Assembly: GCF_011601265.1 (NCBI RefSeq)
Contig: NZ_JAAOLX010000012.1
Coordinates: 1 to 64,000 of the forward strand
Length of the DNA stretch: 64,000 bases
From: Iodobacter violaceini
GTDB taxonomy: Bacteria > Pseudomonadota > Gammaproteobacteria > Burkholderiales > Chitinibacteraceae
Direction: 5' to 3'
Position numbers and translations under genes: made by a program. Below, piece after piece: positions 36,000-45,927 of the stretch (the stretch's first letter is position 1; each line of letters starts with the position of its first letter). The notes beneath the pieces were generated by a model. The model did no database searches and was not told where the DNA came from. It saw nothing but the letters and a program-made list of their open reading frames with translations.

Positions 36000-36638
36000 T
36001 CAGGAAAATAACCAGGGTTGTCCGATTTTTCGCTGCGCTTCAAAAGCTTTAATCTCTTCTGAGTGATGCAAAGTTAAACCAATTTCATCTAAACCATTTT
36101 GCAGGCAATGCTTGCGATGACCGGTAATGTCAAAAGCAAACACCTGGCCTGAAGGCGTTGTAACGGTTTGAGCCCGCAAATCCACATTCAGGCGATAACC
36201 TTCAGTGGCTACGCTTTCTGTAAACAGCTGTTCAACAATGGCGCTATCCAAAACAATCGGCAGCAGGCCATTTTTGTAACAATTATTAAAAAAGATATCG
36301 GCAAAGCTGGGTGCAATTACCACACGAAAGCCATAATCTTCAATTGCCCACGGTGCATGCTCGCGGCTGGAGCCGCAGCCAAAGTTGTCTCTGGCCAGTA
36401 AGACTTCCGCTCCCTGATAACGCGAAAAGTTCAACACAAAATCAGGATTAGGCTTGCGCTGGCTGTTATCCATTCCCGGCTCACCGTGATCCAGATAACG
36501 CCATTCATCAAACAGATTCGGGCCAAAACCAGAGCGCTTAATCGACTTTAAAAACTGCTTTGGGATAATGGCATCGGTATCCACATTGGCGCGATCCAGC
36601 GGACACACCAAACCATTTAATTGAGTGAATGCTTTCAT
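36000..36638 (-). CDS. leuD: 3-isopropylmalate dehydratase small subunit
   Basis: A 212-residue subunit which with LeuC isomerises 2-isopropylmalate to 3-isopropylmalate. Typical stretches are [26 protein letters not shown] and [36 protein letters not shown]. The start overlaps the stop of the small entericidin gene (ATGA), so the two are translationally coupled. It is the last gene of the leuC-entericidin-leuD operon. Confidence 0.95.
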   Translation of the reverse strand: MKAFTQLNGLVCPLDRANVDTDAIIPKQFLKSIKRSGFGPNLFDEWRYLDHGEPGMDNSQRKPNPDFVLNFSRYQGAEVLLARDNFGCGSSREHAPWAIEDYGFRVVIAPSFADIFFNNCYKNGLLPIVLDSAIVEQLFTESVATEGYRLNVDLRAQTVTTPSGQVFAFDITGHRKHCLQNGLDEIGLTLHHSEEIKAFEAQRKIGQPWLFS

Positions 36639-36763
36639 TTACTGGCCGCCTTTTCGATGGCTTCGCCACCTTTTTTAATATCTTTGCCCATGCCCGACAC
36701 CGTATTACAGGCCGTAAGCCCCAGCATCAGAACCATCAGAGTCAGCGTTGCAATTTTTTTCAT
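36635..36763 (-). CDS. Entericidin A/B family small lipoprotein
   Basis: A 42-residue lipoprotein. The signal is [19 protein letters not shown] with lipobox LTAC; the mature part contains [21 protein letters not shown], the typical entericidin signature. AAGGAG lies 8 bases before the ATG. It sits between leuC and leuD, 11 bases after leuC, and its stop overlaps the leuD start codon. Entericidins are stress-linked bacteriolytic/antidote lipoproteins in E. coli; a link to leucine synthesis is unknown, but this placement is seen in other betaproteobacteria. Confidence 0.88.
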   Translation of the reverse strand: MKKIATLTLMVLMLGLTACNTVSGMGKDIKKGGEAIEKAASK

Positions 36764-36774
36764 CCTTGATCTCC

Positions 36775-38181
36775 TTAGGCGGACTGGCGCACATCAACAA
36801 AGTGGCCTGCAATCGCCGCAGCCGCAGCCATTTCCGGGCTTAATAAATGTGTGCGCCCGCCCTGGCCCTGACGGCCTTCAAAATTACGGTTACTGGTTGA
36901 AGCACAGCGCTCGCCCGGCTCTAAGCGATCCGCATTCATCGCAAGACACATAGAGCAGCCCGGCTCACGCCATTCAAAACCTGCCGCGATAAAGATTTTA
37001 TCCAGGCCTTCGGCCTCTGCCTGCGCTTTTACAAGACCAGAGCCCGGCACCACCAGCACCAGCTTCACATTAGCGGCCTTGGTTTTGCCCCTGGCAATGC
37101 CTGCGGCAGCACGTAAATCTTCGATACGGGAGTTGGTACAGGAGCCGATAAATACTTTATCAATCTGAATATCAGTCAGCGGCGTATTGGCGGTCAGGCC
37201 CATATACTGCAACGCGCGCTCATAGCTGCCACGCTTGACCAGATCCGGCTCTGCAGCAGGATCCGGCACCGCGCCAGAGATGCCCAAAACTTGTTCTGGC
37301 GATGTGCCCCAAGTGAGCTGCGGCTCGATTTCTGCGGCATCCAGCGTAACCAGTGCATCAAATACCGCGCCTTCATCAGAGACCAGTGTTTTCCAATGCG
37401 CGACCGCAGCATCCCATTGCGCGGCATTGGGTGAATAAGGCCGGCCTTTGAGGTAGTCAATGGTTTTTTCATCAACGGCCACCATGCCTGCACGGGCACC
37501 CGCCTCAATCGCCATATTACACAGCGTCATCCGCCCTTCGATAGAAAGCGAGCGGATCGCCTCGCCGCCAAATTCAATCGCATAGCCCGTGCCGCCTGCC
37601 GTGCCTACTTTGCCAATAATGGCCAGCGCCACATCTTTTGCTGTTACACCCCGGCCCAGAACGCCATCCACGCGAATCAGCATGGCTTTCGACTTTTTGG
37701 CAACCAGCGTTTGCGTGGCCATCACATGCTCAACTTCCGAGGTACCAATACCGTGCGCAAGCGCAGCAAATGCGCCATGTGTGGAAGTGTGGCTGTCACC
37801 ACAGACCACCGTCATTCCTGGCAGGGTTGCGCCATTTTCCGGGCCAACCACGTGCACAATGCCTTGCTTCTGATCTTTAAAGGGATAATAAGCCAGCGCG
37901 CCAAATTCTTTGATATTGGCATCCAGTGTTTCTACCTGCAGCCGTGAGATCGGGTCTTGAATACCCTTATCCCAATGATCAGTTGGCGTATTATGATCGG
38001 CAGTCGAAACAATCGAAGACTTGCGCCATAGCGTTCTGCCCGCTAACTTCAAGCCTTCAAAAGCTTGCGGGCTGGTGACTTCATGCACCAGGTGACGATC
38101 AATATAAATTAGGCAAGTGCCATCGTCTTCAGTACGAATAACGTGGGAATGCCAAAGTTTGTCATAAAGTGTCTGAGCCAT
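36775..38181 (-). CDS. leuC: 3-isopropylmalate dehydratase large subunit
   Basis: A 468-residue aconitase-type subunit carrying a 4Fe-4S cluster. Cluster cysteines are in [13 protein letters not shown] and [11 protein letters not shown]; the start [15 protein letters not shown] is normal. It heads the operon leuC-entericidin-leuD. leuB lies about 30 kb away near the left end and leuA is not in the window, so the leucine genes are dispersed. Confidence 0.96.
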   Translation of the reverse strand: MAQTLYDKLWHSHVIRTEDDGTCLIYIDRHLVHEVTSPQAFEGLKLAGRTLWRKSSIVSTADHNTPTDHWDKGIQDPISRLQVETLDANIKEFGALAYYPFKDQKQGIVHVVGPENGATLPGMTVVCGDSHTSTHGAFAALAHGIGTSEVEHVMATQTLVAKKSKAMLIRVDGVLGRGVTAKDVALAIIGKVGTAGGTGYAIEFGGEAIRSLSIEGRMTLCNMAIEAGARAGMVAVDEKTIDYLKGRPYSPNAAQWDAAVAHWKTLVSDEGAVFDALVTLDAAEIEPQLTWGTSPEQVLGISGAVPDPAAEPDLVKRGSYERALQYMGLTANTPLTDIQIDKVFIGSCTNSRIEDLRAAAGIARGKTKAANVKLVLVVPGSGLVKAQAEAEGLDKIFIAAGFEWREPGCSMCLAMNADRLEPGERCASTSNRNFEGRQGQGGRTHLLSPEMAAAAAIAGHFVDVRQSA

Positions 38182-38322
38182 GGCGATAGTCTGGAAAAGT
38201 CAGGGTCTTCGAAACTAGCATAGAAGGCCTTTTGCCACAACCGTGTAAGCAAGACTTATGCCGATGTAGTTTAAATAAAAGAATTACACACCACTTCAAA
38301 TACCACAGGAAAGGAAACCTCT

Positions 38323-38754
38323 ATGCACAGACCACTTCTCGCCCTGATGCTGCTTGCCAGCGGCTGGGTTCAGGCCGCATCTTGCCAGAGCGTAGCAGAA
38401 GGATTAAACCGTCAGCTGCGCCCTGGCACCAGTGCCAGCGAGCTGACAGAAATACTCAGCAGTCTGAATCAGCAAGGCCGCCTGCCCGCCAAATTTGTCA
38501 CTAAACGCGAAGCACAGGCCGCAGGCTGGCGCCCTGGCAGCAGCCTCTGGCAAAGCCTGCCCGGCAAATCCATTGGTGGCGATCGTTTTGGCAACCGTGA
38601 AAACCGCCTGCCGCGCGGTCAGTATCAGGAAGCAGATTTAGACTACCAGGGCGGAAAACGCGGTGCAAAGCGCATTGTATTCAGCAAAAATGGCCCGCGC
38701 TTTATTACAGTCGATCATTATCAAACCTTTACTGAGGTGGCAGCATGTCAATAA
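38323..38754 (+). CDS. Secreted barnase-like ribonuclease
   Basis: A 143-residue guanyl-specific ribonuclease related to Bacillus barnase. The signal peptide is MHRPLLALMLLASGWVQAA. All key barnase residues have counterparts: Lys61 (K27), Glu103 (E73, in QEADLDY), Arg113 (R83), Arg117 (R87) and His132 (H102, in VDHYQTFT), and the AKFVTKREAQAAGW and PGKSIGGDRFGNRE segments align. Cysteines at 21 and 142, near both ends, could close a disulfide. It is followed by its barstar, overlapping by 10 bases. The role (nutrition, competition or defence) is open. Confidence 0.92.
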   Translation: MHRPLLALMLLASGWVQAASCQSVAEGLNRQLRPGTSASELTEILSSLNQQGRLPAKFVTKREAQAAGWRPGSSLWQSLPGKSIGGDRFGNRENRLPRGQYQEADLDYQGGKRGAKRIVFSKNGPRFITVDHYQTFTEVAACQ

Positions 38755-39026
38755 GCCAACGCGTCGTACTCCGACATATTTACAAGCTCAATGACGCTTA
38801 CCAGCAACTGGCCGAGCAACTGGATTTTTCCAGCGATTTCATCAATAACCTGGATGCACTTTACGATGAGCTGAGTGGCAATCTGGAAGGCCCTATCCAG
38901 ATCACATGGGAAAACACCATGGAAGCGCAAGCCGCGCTGGGCGAGGAAGACTACGCGGCCTTACTTGCAGTATTCAACGATGCGATCGCAGACCGGGATG
39001 ATTTAAGCATTATCCTGAAGCCATAG
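38745..39026 (+). CDS. Barstar family ribonuclease inhibitor
   Basis: A 93-residue cytoplasmic inhibitor of the barnase-like enzyme encoded upstream. The inhibitory helix is INNLDALYDELSG, with Asp37 and Asp41 corresponding to barstar Asp35 and Asp39, which block the active site. The start has GAGG upstream and overlaps the ribonuclease gene, so both are made together and the producer is protected before export. Confidence 0.92.
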   Translation: MSISQRVVLRHIYKLNDAYQQLAEQLDFSSDFINNLDALYDELSGNLEGPIQITWENTMEAQAALGEEDYAALLAVFNDAIADRDDLSIILKP

Positions 39027-39320
39027 GCACTGCAGACGTTTGATTGATGCACGGTGCAAAAACCGTGCACGCCAGTGATGGGGGGCATGGGCTGCACAGC
39101 GTAAAAAAACGCTCATCGCACTCGCAGCGCCCTGCGTCATTTAACTTGTTCAGCCCGAAAACTTGCAGCCACTGCAGCCGTAAATGAAACCTGGTGCATT
39201 GCAGCAAAACAAACTTGGATCATTGCCTGCTCTTTCCTATACTCAGGCTCTGGCAAAAAAAGCTTAAAAGCACTGCCAGAGCCATGATCTGTTTTCTGCT
39301 GCAAAACCCGGGGAGGTCTT
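39027..39320. other. Intergenic region after barstar
   Basis: No gene is seen in these 294 bases. A TGCACGG/CCGTGCA hairpin (about 39048-39070) lies soon after the barstar stop and may end that transcript, though no T-tract follows. A plausible ribosome site (GGGGAGG) precedes the methyltransferase. Confidence 0.4.
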
Positions 39321-40040
39321 ATGGATTTTGAATATCAAAATTATCCAAAAAAAATAAATATAGGCTGTGGTTATGATTTAAAAACCGGTTATCTGAATAT
39401 TGATTTAAATGAATATCACCAGCCTGATTTAGTCGCCGACTGTACCCAGCTCAAATGTCTGCCTTCTGCCTATTACGAATATATTCTGGCTAACGATATA
39501 CTCGAACACATCCCCAGATTAAAAACCAGCACCACATTAAGAGAATGGAACCGCCTGCTCGCCCATGGTGGCATGCTTGAATTGCAAATCCCCAATGTAA
39601 TTGGCTTGTTAAGTCTTTTAAAAAAACCAGAAAACCAGACACTGGCCAAACATGAAGAGCTTTTGCGCTGCCTGTTTGGCACGCAATGCTATAACGGCGA
39701 TTTTCATTTTATTGGTTTTACCGAAATCACCATTAAAAATGCCTTGTATGAAGCTGGCTTCACCATCAAAAGCCTGAATTCCGTTGATGACTGGCTGTTT
39801 AATGTAAAAGCCGTTAAAACAGGCGAGCCCCTGCACGATGGCCTGATCGATATTCAGGAAGATGATGATTTTTTATTTGCCGCCTTTATGCACTTACTCA
39901 AACGCAAACCAGACAGTGGCGGGTTTGATCATTACAAAGCGCAATTAAGCAAAGGCATGGAAAGAGAAGCCATTGTAGAAAACATCAAGGGCAGCCAGGA
40001 ATATATTCAGTTAAATAAAACAACTCAGACTCAGATATAA
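39321..40040 (+). CDS. Class I SAM methyltransferase fused to a DUF4214 domain
   Basis: A 239-residue protein. Residues 1-165 form a small SAM-dependent methyltransferase with the INIGCGYDLKTGYLNIDLN cofactor motif and the LANDILEHIPR segment, similar to enzymes near glycan-biosynthesis genes. Residues about 183-228 (FLFAAFMHLLKRKPDSGGFDHY onward) match DUF4214, a module found in S-layer, RTX and glycosyltransferase proteins. It looks more AT-rich and uses more AAT/ATT codons than neighbouring genes, which could indicate transfer. The substrate is unknown. It is single, ended by a strong terminator. Confidence 0.82.
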   Translation: MDFEYQNYPKKINIGCGYDLKTGYLNIDLNEYHQPDLVADCTQLKCLPSAYYEYILANDILEHIPRLKTSTTLREWNRLLAHGGMLELQIPNVIGLLSLLKKPENQTLAKHEELLRCLFGTQCYNGDFHFIGFTEITIKNALYEAGFTIKSLNSVDDWLFNVKAVKTGEPLHDGLIDIQEDDDFLFAAFMHLLKRKPDSGGFDHYKAQLSKGMEREAIVENIKGSQEYIQLNKTTQTQI

Positions 40041-40068
40041 AAAAGCGCCGCCCGAGGGCGGCGCTTTT
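40038..40068. terminator. Bidirectional terminator between the methyltransferase and tamB genes
   Basis: AAAAGCGCCGCCC and GGGCGGCGCTTTT pair around GA, with A- and T-tracts on both sides. Confidence 0.92.
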
Positions 40069-40072
40069 CATC

Positions 40073-43000
40073 TTAATCAAAAGAGAAGGTGTAATATGCA
40101 TCCCCGGTGGTTTCATCCGTGCCAATACGTGAAACCAAAGACCAGCCTTTAGTCAGCTGCCAGGTAAACTTCACCGCATCGCGCAAGCCATTCACGCTTT
40201 TTTCCAGTGATACCCGTACATTCTTACTTAACTGCTTACCCACCGAAACCACCTGGGTAGAGCTGCCGTCCTTTTCCTTCAGGCTGCTGAAACCCACATC
40301 GTCGAGACCCACTTTACCTAACAGCCCTTCGCTAAAGCTCGAATTATCTCCGGATGTAAGCAACGCATTAGCCACTTGCAGCATCAGAGCACTGTCTGAT
40401 TTTTCCATGCTGTCCGAGCCATGGCCAAACAAGAGCCAGCTGAGTTTTTCACTATCCGGAACACTGGGTTCGGAGTAGAGCATCACCCGTGGCCGCAAGG
40501 CGGTGCCGTTCACCTGCACACCCGCCTCGACTTGCTGGCCCCTGCGCATAGCCAGCACATCCAGCCCGGGGTTATCAATCGGCCCCTGGAATGCCAGCAC
40601 CCCACGCTCAATATCCAGCTTTTGCCCGTATGCGCTGTAAGTGCTGCGGGCATTGCCTTCATTTTCAGCCACCTGCACCACGCCATGCGCAGTAGGCGGC
40701 TGATTGGCTTGTGCGCGCAAACGCAGCAGACCGGCCAGCCTTGCATCTAATCCATACCCCCTGAAACGGAAGTTTTTTCCAAGATCAATATCCATCTGCA
40801 AGGCAAGCTTTGGCCCAGCATCAACCGGCGCTTTCCTGCGGCCTTTAATCACCACATCATCTGACAACTTGGGCACATCGTTTGACTGGAAGCGGATATC
40901 CCCTTCATCTGCCTTCAGCTGCCCACTGACGCTCAGCGCCTTATCTTTCAGCATAATATTGCCCTGGCCGGACATCACAACCAGCATATCGGCCTTACTG
41001 ATCAAAGTCAGCTTATTGGCCGTAACCTGGGCTGTGGCACTGGGGCTGGGGCCTGTCAGATCAAACGAACCTTTCGCATCCAAAGTACCCTGCCCGCCTT
41101 TAAACTGGAATTGCTGCAAATTAATTAGCTGCTTATCCAGCGTTACCCTGACCTTCCCATCCTGCAAAGCCAGCCCCGTTGCAGCATCCCGCACCGATAC
41201 GCCATCACCGTAGATAAAGCCGGTCCAGTCGTTTTCTCTGGGTAATCCTGCGTGCCGCACTTCAAAACGCCCGTTCCCGGCCAGCGTTAAATCCGGTCCA
41301 AGCAGGGGGCCAAACATTGAAAGCTTTGGCACATCCCCCTTGATAAATACATCAAGCGGCGCGCGCTCTGCCAAGCGCCAATTCACGGCATCCAGCAGCG
41401 CAGTACCATTTGCCTGCATCTGACCAAAACGGCCAGAACTTAAATTACCGGTGAAGTTCAGGGCGGATTGTTTCGCCAGCACCTGCAGCCTGAAATCTTG
41501 TAAATCAAACTTTTGCGGTGCTGTGTTTTGCGTTACATACTTTAAATCACCAGATTGCCGGTGGATTTCCAGCTGGCCATCTAAGCTGCCTGCAGATTTA
41601 AGCGCCCAGCGCCCGCCCAGCATCAGATTACCGCTGACTTCTTTTTGCCCCAGCAACGTCAGCCATTGCCCAACCGACACCTGCTCCAGCTCACCTGTGG
41701 TATCCAGATTGCCATCCTGCCAGTTCAGTTTTTCGATATGCACCCGCGTCTCGCCCATCAAAAGTCGCGCATCGCCAAGCCGCACCTGATTAGCACCAGC
41801 CTCCAGCAATAATGGCGCAGCCAGGCTCAGGGCCAGCGGCTGATTCACTTGCAGGCCCTGCACGCTGCCGCGCCAGACCCACTGATCATTTATGCCGCCC
41901 TCAAAACGGGAGCTGACATCGATCAAACGCTCACCCTGCTTACCTTTTAACTGCAGGCTGGCGTTGTGTTTTTCCCGGCTGCCGTCTGCTTTAAAGTTAA
42001 GCGTCTGAACTTGCACACCTGCCGCTTTTGCATCCGTGATGTCGGCAAGAATATACATTGGCCCTTTTAAATCAGACTGCAGCTGAGCATCCAGCACCGC
42101 CTGATTGACCGACACGCCAAAAGGCGTTTGTAAACCTGAAACTGCCAGCCGGGTGGCAATTTGCGGGCTAAGCATGGCGCCTTTTAACTGCGCATCCCCG
42201 CTGATTTTACCGCTGAACCCCGGGCCAAATTGCTGTAACTGCGGCAGGCTGATTTTCAGTTTCAGCACATCACTGGCAAGGCCAAGTGCACCCTCTGCAT
42301 CGATGCGATTCGCACCTAATGACAGCCATAAATCTGCATTCGAAACACGGGTTTCTTCTATATTCAGCCGCCCATTACCACTGAGCACTTCACCATTAAA
42401 ACGGCTGTCACTCAAGCTGTAATCCACACTGGCTTTTATAGCGGGCTGTAAAGCACCGGCTAGTTTAAATTGCCCTGTCAGCGATCCTTTCGGGCTGGCT
42501 GTAAATTCAGCAGGGTTAAGACCCGTAAATTCGCCCGACAATTTAAAGTCATTTTTTGCCACGCCTTTTGCATCAAGCAAACCCAGCTCACCCTGTAAGG
42601 CAACGCTGCTGTTTGCCCGGGATAAGCGTGCCTCACGCAAAACAATACGCCGCTCATGCTTGGGGTTTAACCAGCCCATATCCAGATCCAGCGCTGCATT
42701 ACGCTGTGCATCGGCCAGTTTAGCCAGCACATCGGGAGCCAGCCACGGGCCTTTCAACTCAATCGTACCCCCAAGGGATGCAGGAGGCTGACGCGTAAAG
42801 AGCTTAGCCGGGTCAATTTTGGCCAGATCAAGCTTTAATTTCAGCTGACCTTTATCTAATTGCCCCGCCCCTTTAATTTGCCCTTGCCCCAGCAAATCCA
42901 GCGACATGGATTTAAGCGTAACCGTTTCTTTTAAATACCCCAGCTTGCTGCTGATCTGCGTAAACGGCAGCCCGCCCTGATCAATCGTTAAAGGCATTGC

Positions 43001-43954
43001 ATTACGGATTTCCAGCGCGCCACTGGCCGAGTTTTCACCCAATGGAACAACAGATAAAGACACATCAATCAGCGCCTTGGGCAAACCTTGCATCAGCGCG
43101 GCAGGATTAAGCTGCTGCAGCTTAATCTGACCTTCACTCAAAAGCTGATAGGTATAAGGCGCAAACAGATCCAGCCGTGCATTGATCATGGCGTTGAGCT
43201 GATTGCTTTTGATATCGCCTTTTAATAGCAATTTACGCAGCTCGCCATCAAGCATGATTTGGGATTGCAAGGGCTGATTTTCCACTTTACCCGCAAGAGA
43301 GAGCTGACCCGAAGTCACAAAAGGCTGCGTCCCCACCAGCGCCAGATGACCTTTTAAACTCGCATCCAGCTGAGGCAGCTTTAACTTCAGCTGATCCAAT
43401 GTGATTTGATGAAAACGCCCATTACTGGCTAATTTAAACCGAACATCATCCAGATCGGGCGAACCCTTGATACTCAGCTTTTTAATCTGTGCCTGATCGA
43501 TATGCAGACCAATTGGCAAAGTAATGCTTTCAGGCGGAGGCGATGCCGGCTTATCCGGCGGGCTGGGTTTAATGTCTATCTCTAAATGGCCGATACTTAA
43601 TTCATCCAGCGATAAATCACGCGCCAGCAGGCTGTACGGGCTCCATGCAAGGCTCACTTTATCAATCGCAAGCCCCATATCTTCAGTCTTCAGCACAAGG
43701 CCCCGCAGAGCGAAATCAGACCATAAAGAGCCATCAATCGCGCGCAGCTTTGCCACACCACTCTGATTAATTTGCTTTACCAGCCAGTCGCGCCCCATTT
43801 GTGAATCAAAAAAGGCCAGCGCAATGGTCAGTAAAAAAACGGGGATAACCAATAAAAACAGCAGCCAGCCCATCAAGCGGCGCATTTTTGAATACCGTGC
43901 AACCGGCTTGGCAGCCTGAGTTTCTGCGGCAGCAGGCGTTTGATTTGTCTGCAT
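40073..43954 (-). CDS. tamB: Translocation and assembly module subunit TamB
   Basis: A 1293-residue inner-membrane-anchored, periplasm-spanning protein. One membrane segment (about 28-50, LMGWLLFLLVIPVFLLTIAL) is followed by a very long beta-rich region with repeated AsmA/TamB-like stretches, and the conserved DUF490 domain at the C-terminus (ending GDAYYTFSFD). TamB works with the outer membrane protein TamA in envelope biogenesis and probably phospholipid transport between membranes. The start immediately follows the tamA stop with no gap, so the genes are coupled. Confidence 0.93.
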   Translation of the reverse strand: MQTNQTPAAAETQAAKPVARYSKMRRLMGWLLFLLVIPVFLLTIALAFFDSQMGRDWLVKQINQSGVAKLRAIDGSLWSDFALRGLVLKTEDMGLAIDKVSLAWSPYSLLARDLSLDELSIGHLEIDIKPSPPDKPASPPPESITLPIGLHIDQAQIKKLSIKGSPDLDDVRFKLASNGRFHQITLDQLKLKLPQLDASLKGHLALVGTQPFVTSGQLSLAGKVENQPLQSQIMLDGELRKLLLKGDIKSNQLNAMINARLDLFAPYTYQLLSEGQIKLQQLNPAALMQGLPKALIDVSLSVVPLGENSASGALEIRNAMPLTIDQGGLPFTQISSKLGYLKETVTLKSMSLDLLGQGQIKGAGQLDKGQLKLKLDLAKIDPAKLFTRQPPASLGGTIELKGPWLAPDVLAKLADAQRNAALDLDMGWLNPKHERRIVLREARLSRANSSVALQGELGLLDAKGVAKNDFKLSGEFTGLNPAEFTASPKGSLTGQFKLAGALQPAIKASVDYSLSDSRFNGEVLSGNGRLNIEETRVSNADLWLSLGANRIDAEGALGLASDVLKLKISLPQLQQFGPGFSGKISGDAQLKGAMLSPQIATRLAVSGLQTPFGVSVNQAVLDAQLQSDLKGPMYILADITDAKAAGVQVQTLNFKADGSREKHNASLQLKGKQGERLIDVSSRFEGGINDQWVWRGSVQGLQVNQPLALSLAAPLLLEAGANQVRLGDARLLMGETRVHIEKLNWQDGNLDTTGELEQVSVGQWLTLLGQKEVSGNLMLGGRWALKSAGSLDGQLEIHRQSGDLKYVTQNTAPQKFDLQDFRLQVLAKQSALNFTGNLSSGRFGQMQANGTALLDAVNWRLAERAPLDVFIKGDVPKLSMFGPLLGPDLTLAGNGRFEVRHAGLPRENDWTGFIYGDGVSVRDAATGLALQDGKVRVTLDKQLINLQQFQFKGGQGTLDAKGSFDLTGPSPSATAQVTANKLTLISKADMLVVMSGQGNIMLKDKALSVSGQLKADEGDIRFQSNDVPKLSDDVVIKGRRKAPVDAGPKLALQMDIDLGKNFRFRGYGLDARLAGLLRLRAQANQPPTAHGVVQVAENEGNARSTYSAYGQKLDIERGVLAFQGPIDNPGLDVLAMRRGQQVEAGVQVNGTALRPRVMLYSEPSVPDSEKLSWLLFGHGSDSMEKSDSALMLQVANALLTSGDNSSFSEGLLGKVGLDDVGFSSLKEKDGSSTQVVSVGKQLSKNVRVSLEKSVNGLRDAVKFTWQLTKGWSLVSRIGTDETTGDAYYTFSFD

Positions 43955-45727
43955 TTAGAAAGTCACTCCCATGGTGAAATGCACACGGAACTGATTTTCT
44001 TCCACGCCTCTCGCCACATCAAAACCAATCACCCCCACCGGGCTTGCCCAACGCGCCCCCACACCCACACCCGTCGAGCCACGCCAGTCTTTCCACTGAT
44101 CGCCGACGCCTCCGTGATCAACAAACACGGCCCCAAGCCAGTCTTTATATACAGGCTGCTGATATTCTATGGAGCTGACCGCCATAACCCGGCCAGGAAT
44201 GGTTGAGCCCCCCAGCGATAAACCTAAACTTTGATAATCATATCCACGTACCGACGATGAGCCACCGGTTCGGAACAACCAGTCACTTGGCACATTAAAA
44301 GACTCTTTGGTAAAGGTATCACCGGCTTCCAGGCGGGCAACTACGACGCTTTTCTCACCTACAGGCCAAAACTGCACACCACGCCCATAAAGGCGGACAA
44401 AGCTTTCATCCGACAACAAGCCCTTCAGTGCCCCCCCGCCTTCCAGAGTAATGACATTACCCGAGCGCGGGTTTCTGATCCGGTCTACATCACGCCGCAC
44501 CCACTGATATTTTGCGGTTAAAGACTGAGGGGCAGAAACCGTGCCATCGTTTAGCTCGCGGCGCTCCATCTGATATTCAATTGCAATTAATCGGTCAATA
44601 TTCTTTTCAGTGCTGCTGCGGGATACCCCGGTCTTCCAGGTGCTGGTATCCAGGCCCTGAATATTTTCATTCACATAGCTGGCATAGACCCGGTGCTCAT
44701 ACCCTGATGCAAAGCGGGGAAAGGTAATCCCGGCACTTGCTGACTGCTCTTTTTGTTGCAGACTCACGCCACTATCCAGCACCCAGCCCCGGTCCATCAG
44801 ATTTAAATAGCGATAATCAAACGAGCCACGCATACCGGTATTGGTGCTATAGCCCAAACCTGTACTGATTTTGCTCAAAGGCGCTTCTTGCACCGTTACT
44901 TTTACGGGCGCAATGAAGGGCGCGTCGGGCGGCAGATCAACATCCACCAAAACCAGAGAAAAATGCGGCAGATTCTGTAAATAGGTTTGTAATTCTAATA
45001 AATCATTGCGGCGATATTCGGCGCCCTCACGAAACTGAATATTGTTGCGGATTAATTTTTCAGGGTAGCGGGATAAGCCCGTGATACTTACTGGCCCATA
45101 AAAATAAGCAGGCCCGCTGTCTATATCAACAGTCAGATCAACAGTATTTGCTTCGGGATCAACACTGGCTTCGGCATGGACTAATTTGGCCGCCGGATAA
45201 CGGCGATTCAGCAATGAACTGACCGCGCCACGCTTGGCGCTATCCCAATCACTCTGGCGAAAGATACTTCCCTTGGGCAGGGGCCAGTTTTGCTCCTGGC
45301 GCTCTTCCAAACGCTTCATCCGCACTTCGTCGGGGATAATATCACCCAGATAATTCACATCCACACTGCGAACCAGGGTTGGCTTTCCGGCATCCACATC
45401 CAAAGAAACAATCGCCGGAATGGTCGATTCGTCCATGCTGGCGGTCACCCTGGGCGAAAAATAACCTTCTGTCGCCAGCAGGCCGGCAACGACATCCGGC
45501 GCATTATCGATCAGGCGTGAAAGCTGCTCTTTGGTCATTCTTTTTTCAGTTTTCCAGCGAGCAAGATCCAGATGTTTTTCTAAGAGTGCCTGCAAATCAC
45601 CAGGTGCTTCAATATTCAAAACATAGGGAAAATAGACACTTTGCTCTGCATCCGCAGCAGGCAGCTCTTCGGCCAGCGACAGAAAAGGGAAAGCCATGAC
45701 CAAAACGAAAAATGACCGAACAATCAT
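43955..45727 (-). CDS. tamA: Translocation and assembly module subunit TamA (Omp85 family)
   Basis: A 590-residue outer-membrane protein of the Omp85 superfamily. Signal peptide MIVRSFFVLVMAFPFLSLA, POTRA domains at about 30-270 (DVDAGKPTLVRSVDVNYLGDI and GPAYFYGPVSITGLSRYPEKLIRNN fall here), and a 16-strand barrel including the FRTGGSSSVRGYDYQSLGLS segment. It ends in Phe (VHFTMGVTF), the usual outer-membrane assembly signal. It forms an operon with tamB. Confidence 0.93.
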   Translation of the reverse strand: MIVRSFFVLVMAFPFLSLAEELPAADAEQSVYFPYVLNIEAPGDLQALLEKHLDLARWKTEKRMTKEQLSRLIDNAPDVVAGLLATEGYFSPRVTASMDESTIPAIVSLDVDAGKPTLVRSVDVNYLGDIIPDEVRMKRLEERQEQNWPLPKGSIFRQSDWDSAKRGAVSSLLNRRYPAAKLVHAEASVDPEANTVDLTVDIDSGPAYFYGPVSITGLSRYPEKLIRNNIQFREGAEYRRNDLLELQTYLQNLPHFSLVLVDVDLPPDAPFIAPVKVTVQEAPLSKISTGLGYSTNTGMRGSFDYRYLNLMDRGWVLDSGVSLQQKEQSASAGITFPRFASGYEHRVYASYVNENIQGLDTSTWKTGVSRSSTEKNIDRLIAIEYQMERRELNDGTVSAPQSLTAKYQWVRRDVDRIRNPRSGNVITLEGGGALKGLLSDESFVRLYGRGVQFWPVGEKSVVVARLEAGDTFTKESFNVPSDWLFRTGGSSSVRGYDYQSLGLSLGGSTIPGRVMAVSSIEYQQPVYKDWLGAVFVDHGGVGDQWKDWRGSTGVGVGARWASPVGVIGFDVARGVEENQFRVHFTMGVTF

Positions 45728-45784
45728 AGGGATGATTTTAAAAGAGACAAGGCCGCTACTTTACCGCATGGGAGGCGCAGCGGA

Positions 45785-45839
45785 CAAAAAAGAACCCGGT
45801 CTGTATACGCATCCAAAGACGCAGAACACAGAGCCGGGT
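45785..45839 (-). terminator. Terminator of the short transcription unit
   Basis: CCCGG-TCTGT (45795-45804) pairs with ACAGA-CCGGG across a single bulged G, with a second inner hairpin (GCGTC/GATGC around TTTG). On the minus strand it is followed by TTCTTTTTT. Confidence 0.75.
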
Positions 45840-45927
45840 AACAAGAAAGACCAGATGAAGAGTCAAAACATACTACACACACAACAACTTACTACTTACC
45901 ACACTTACAAACAGCTAAACCACCAGA

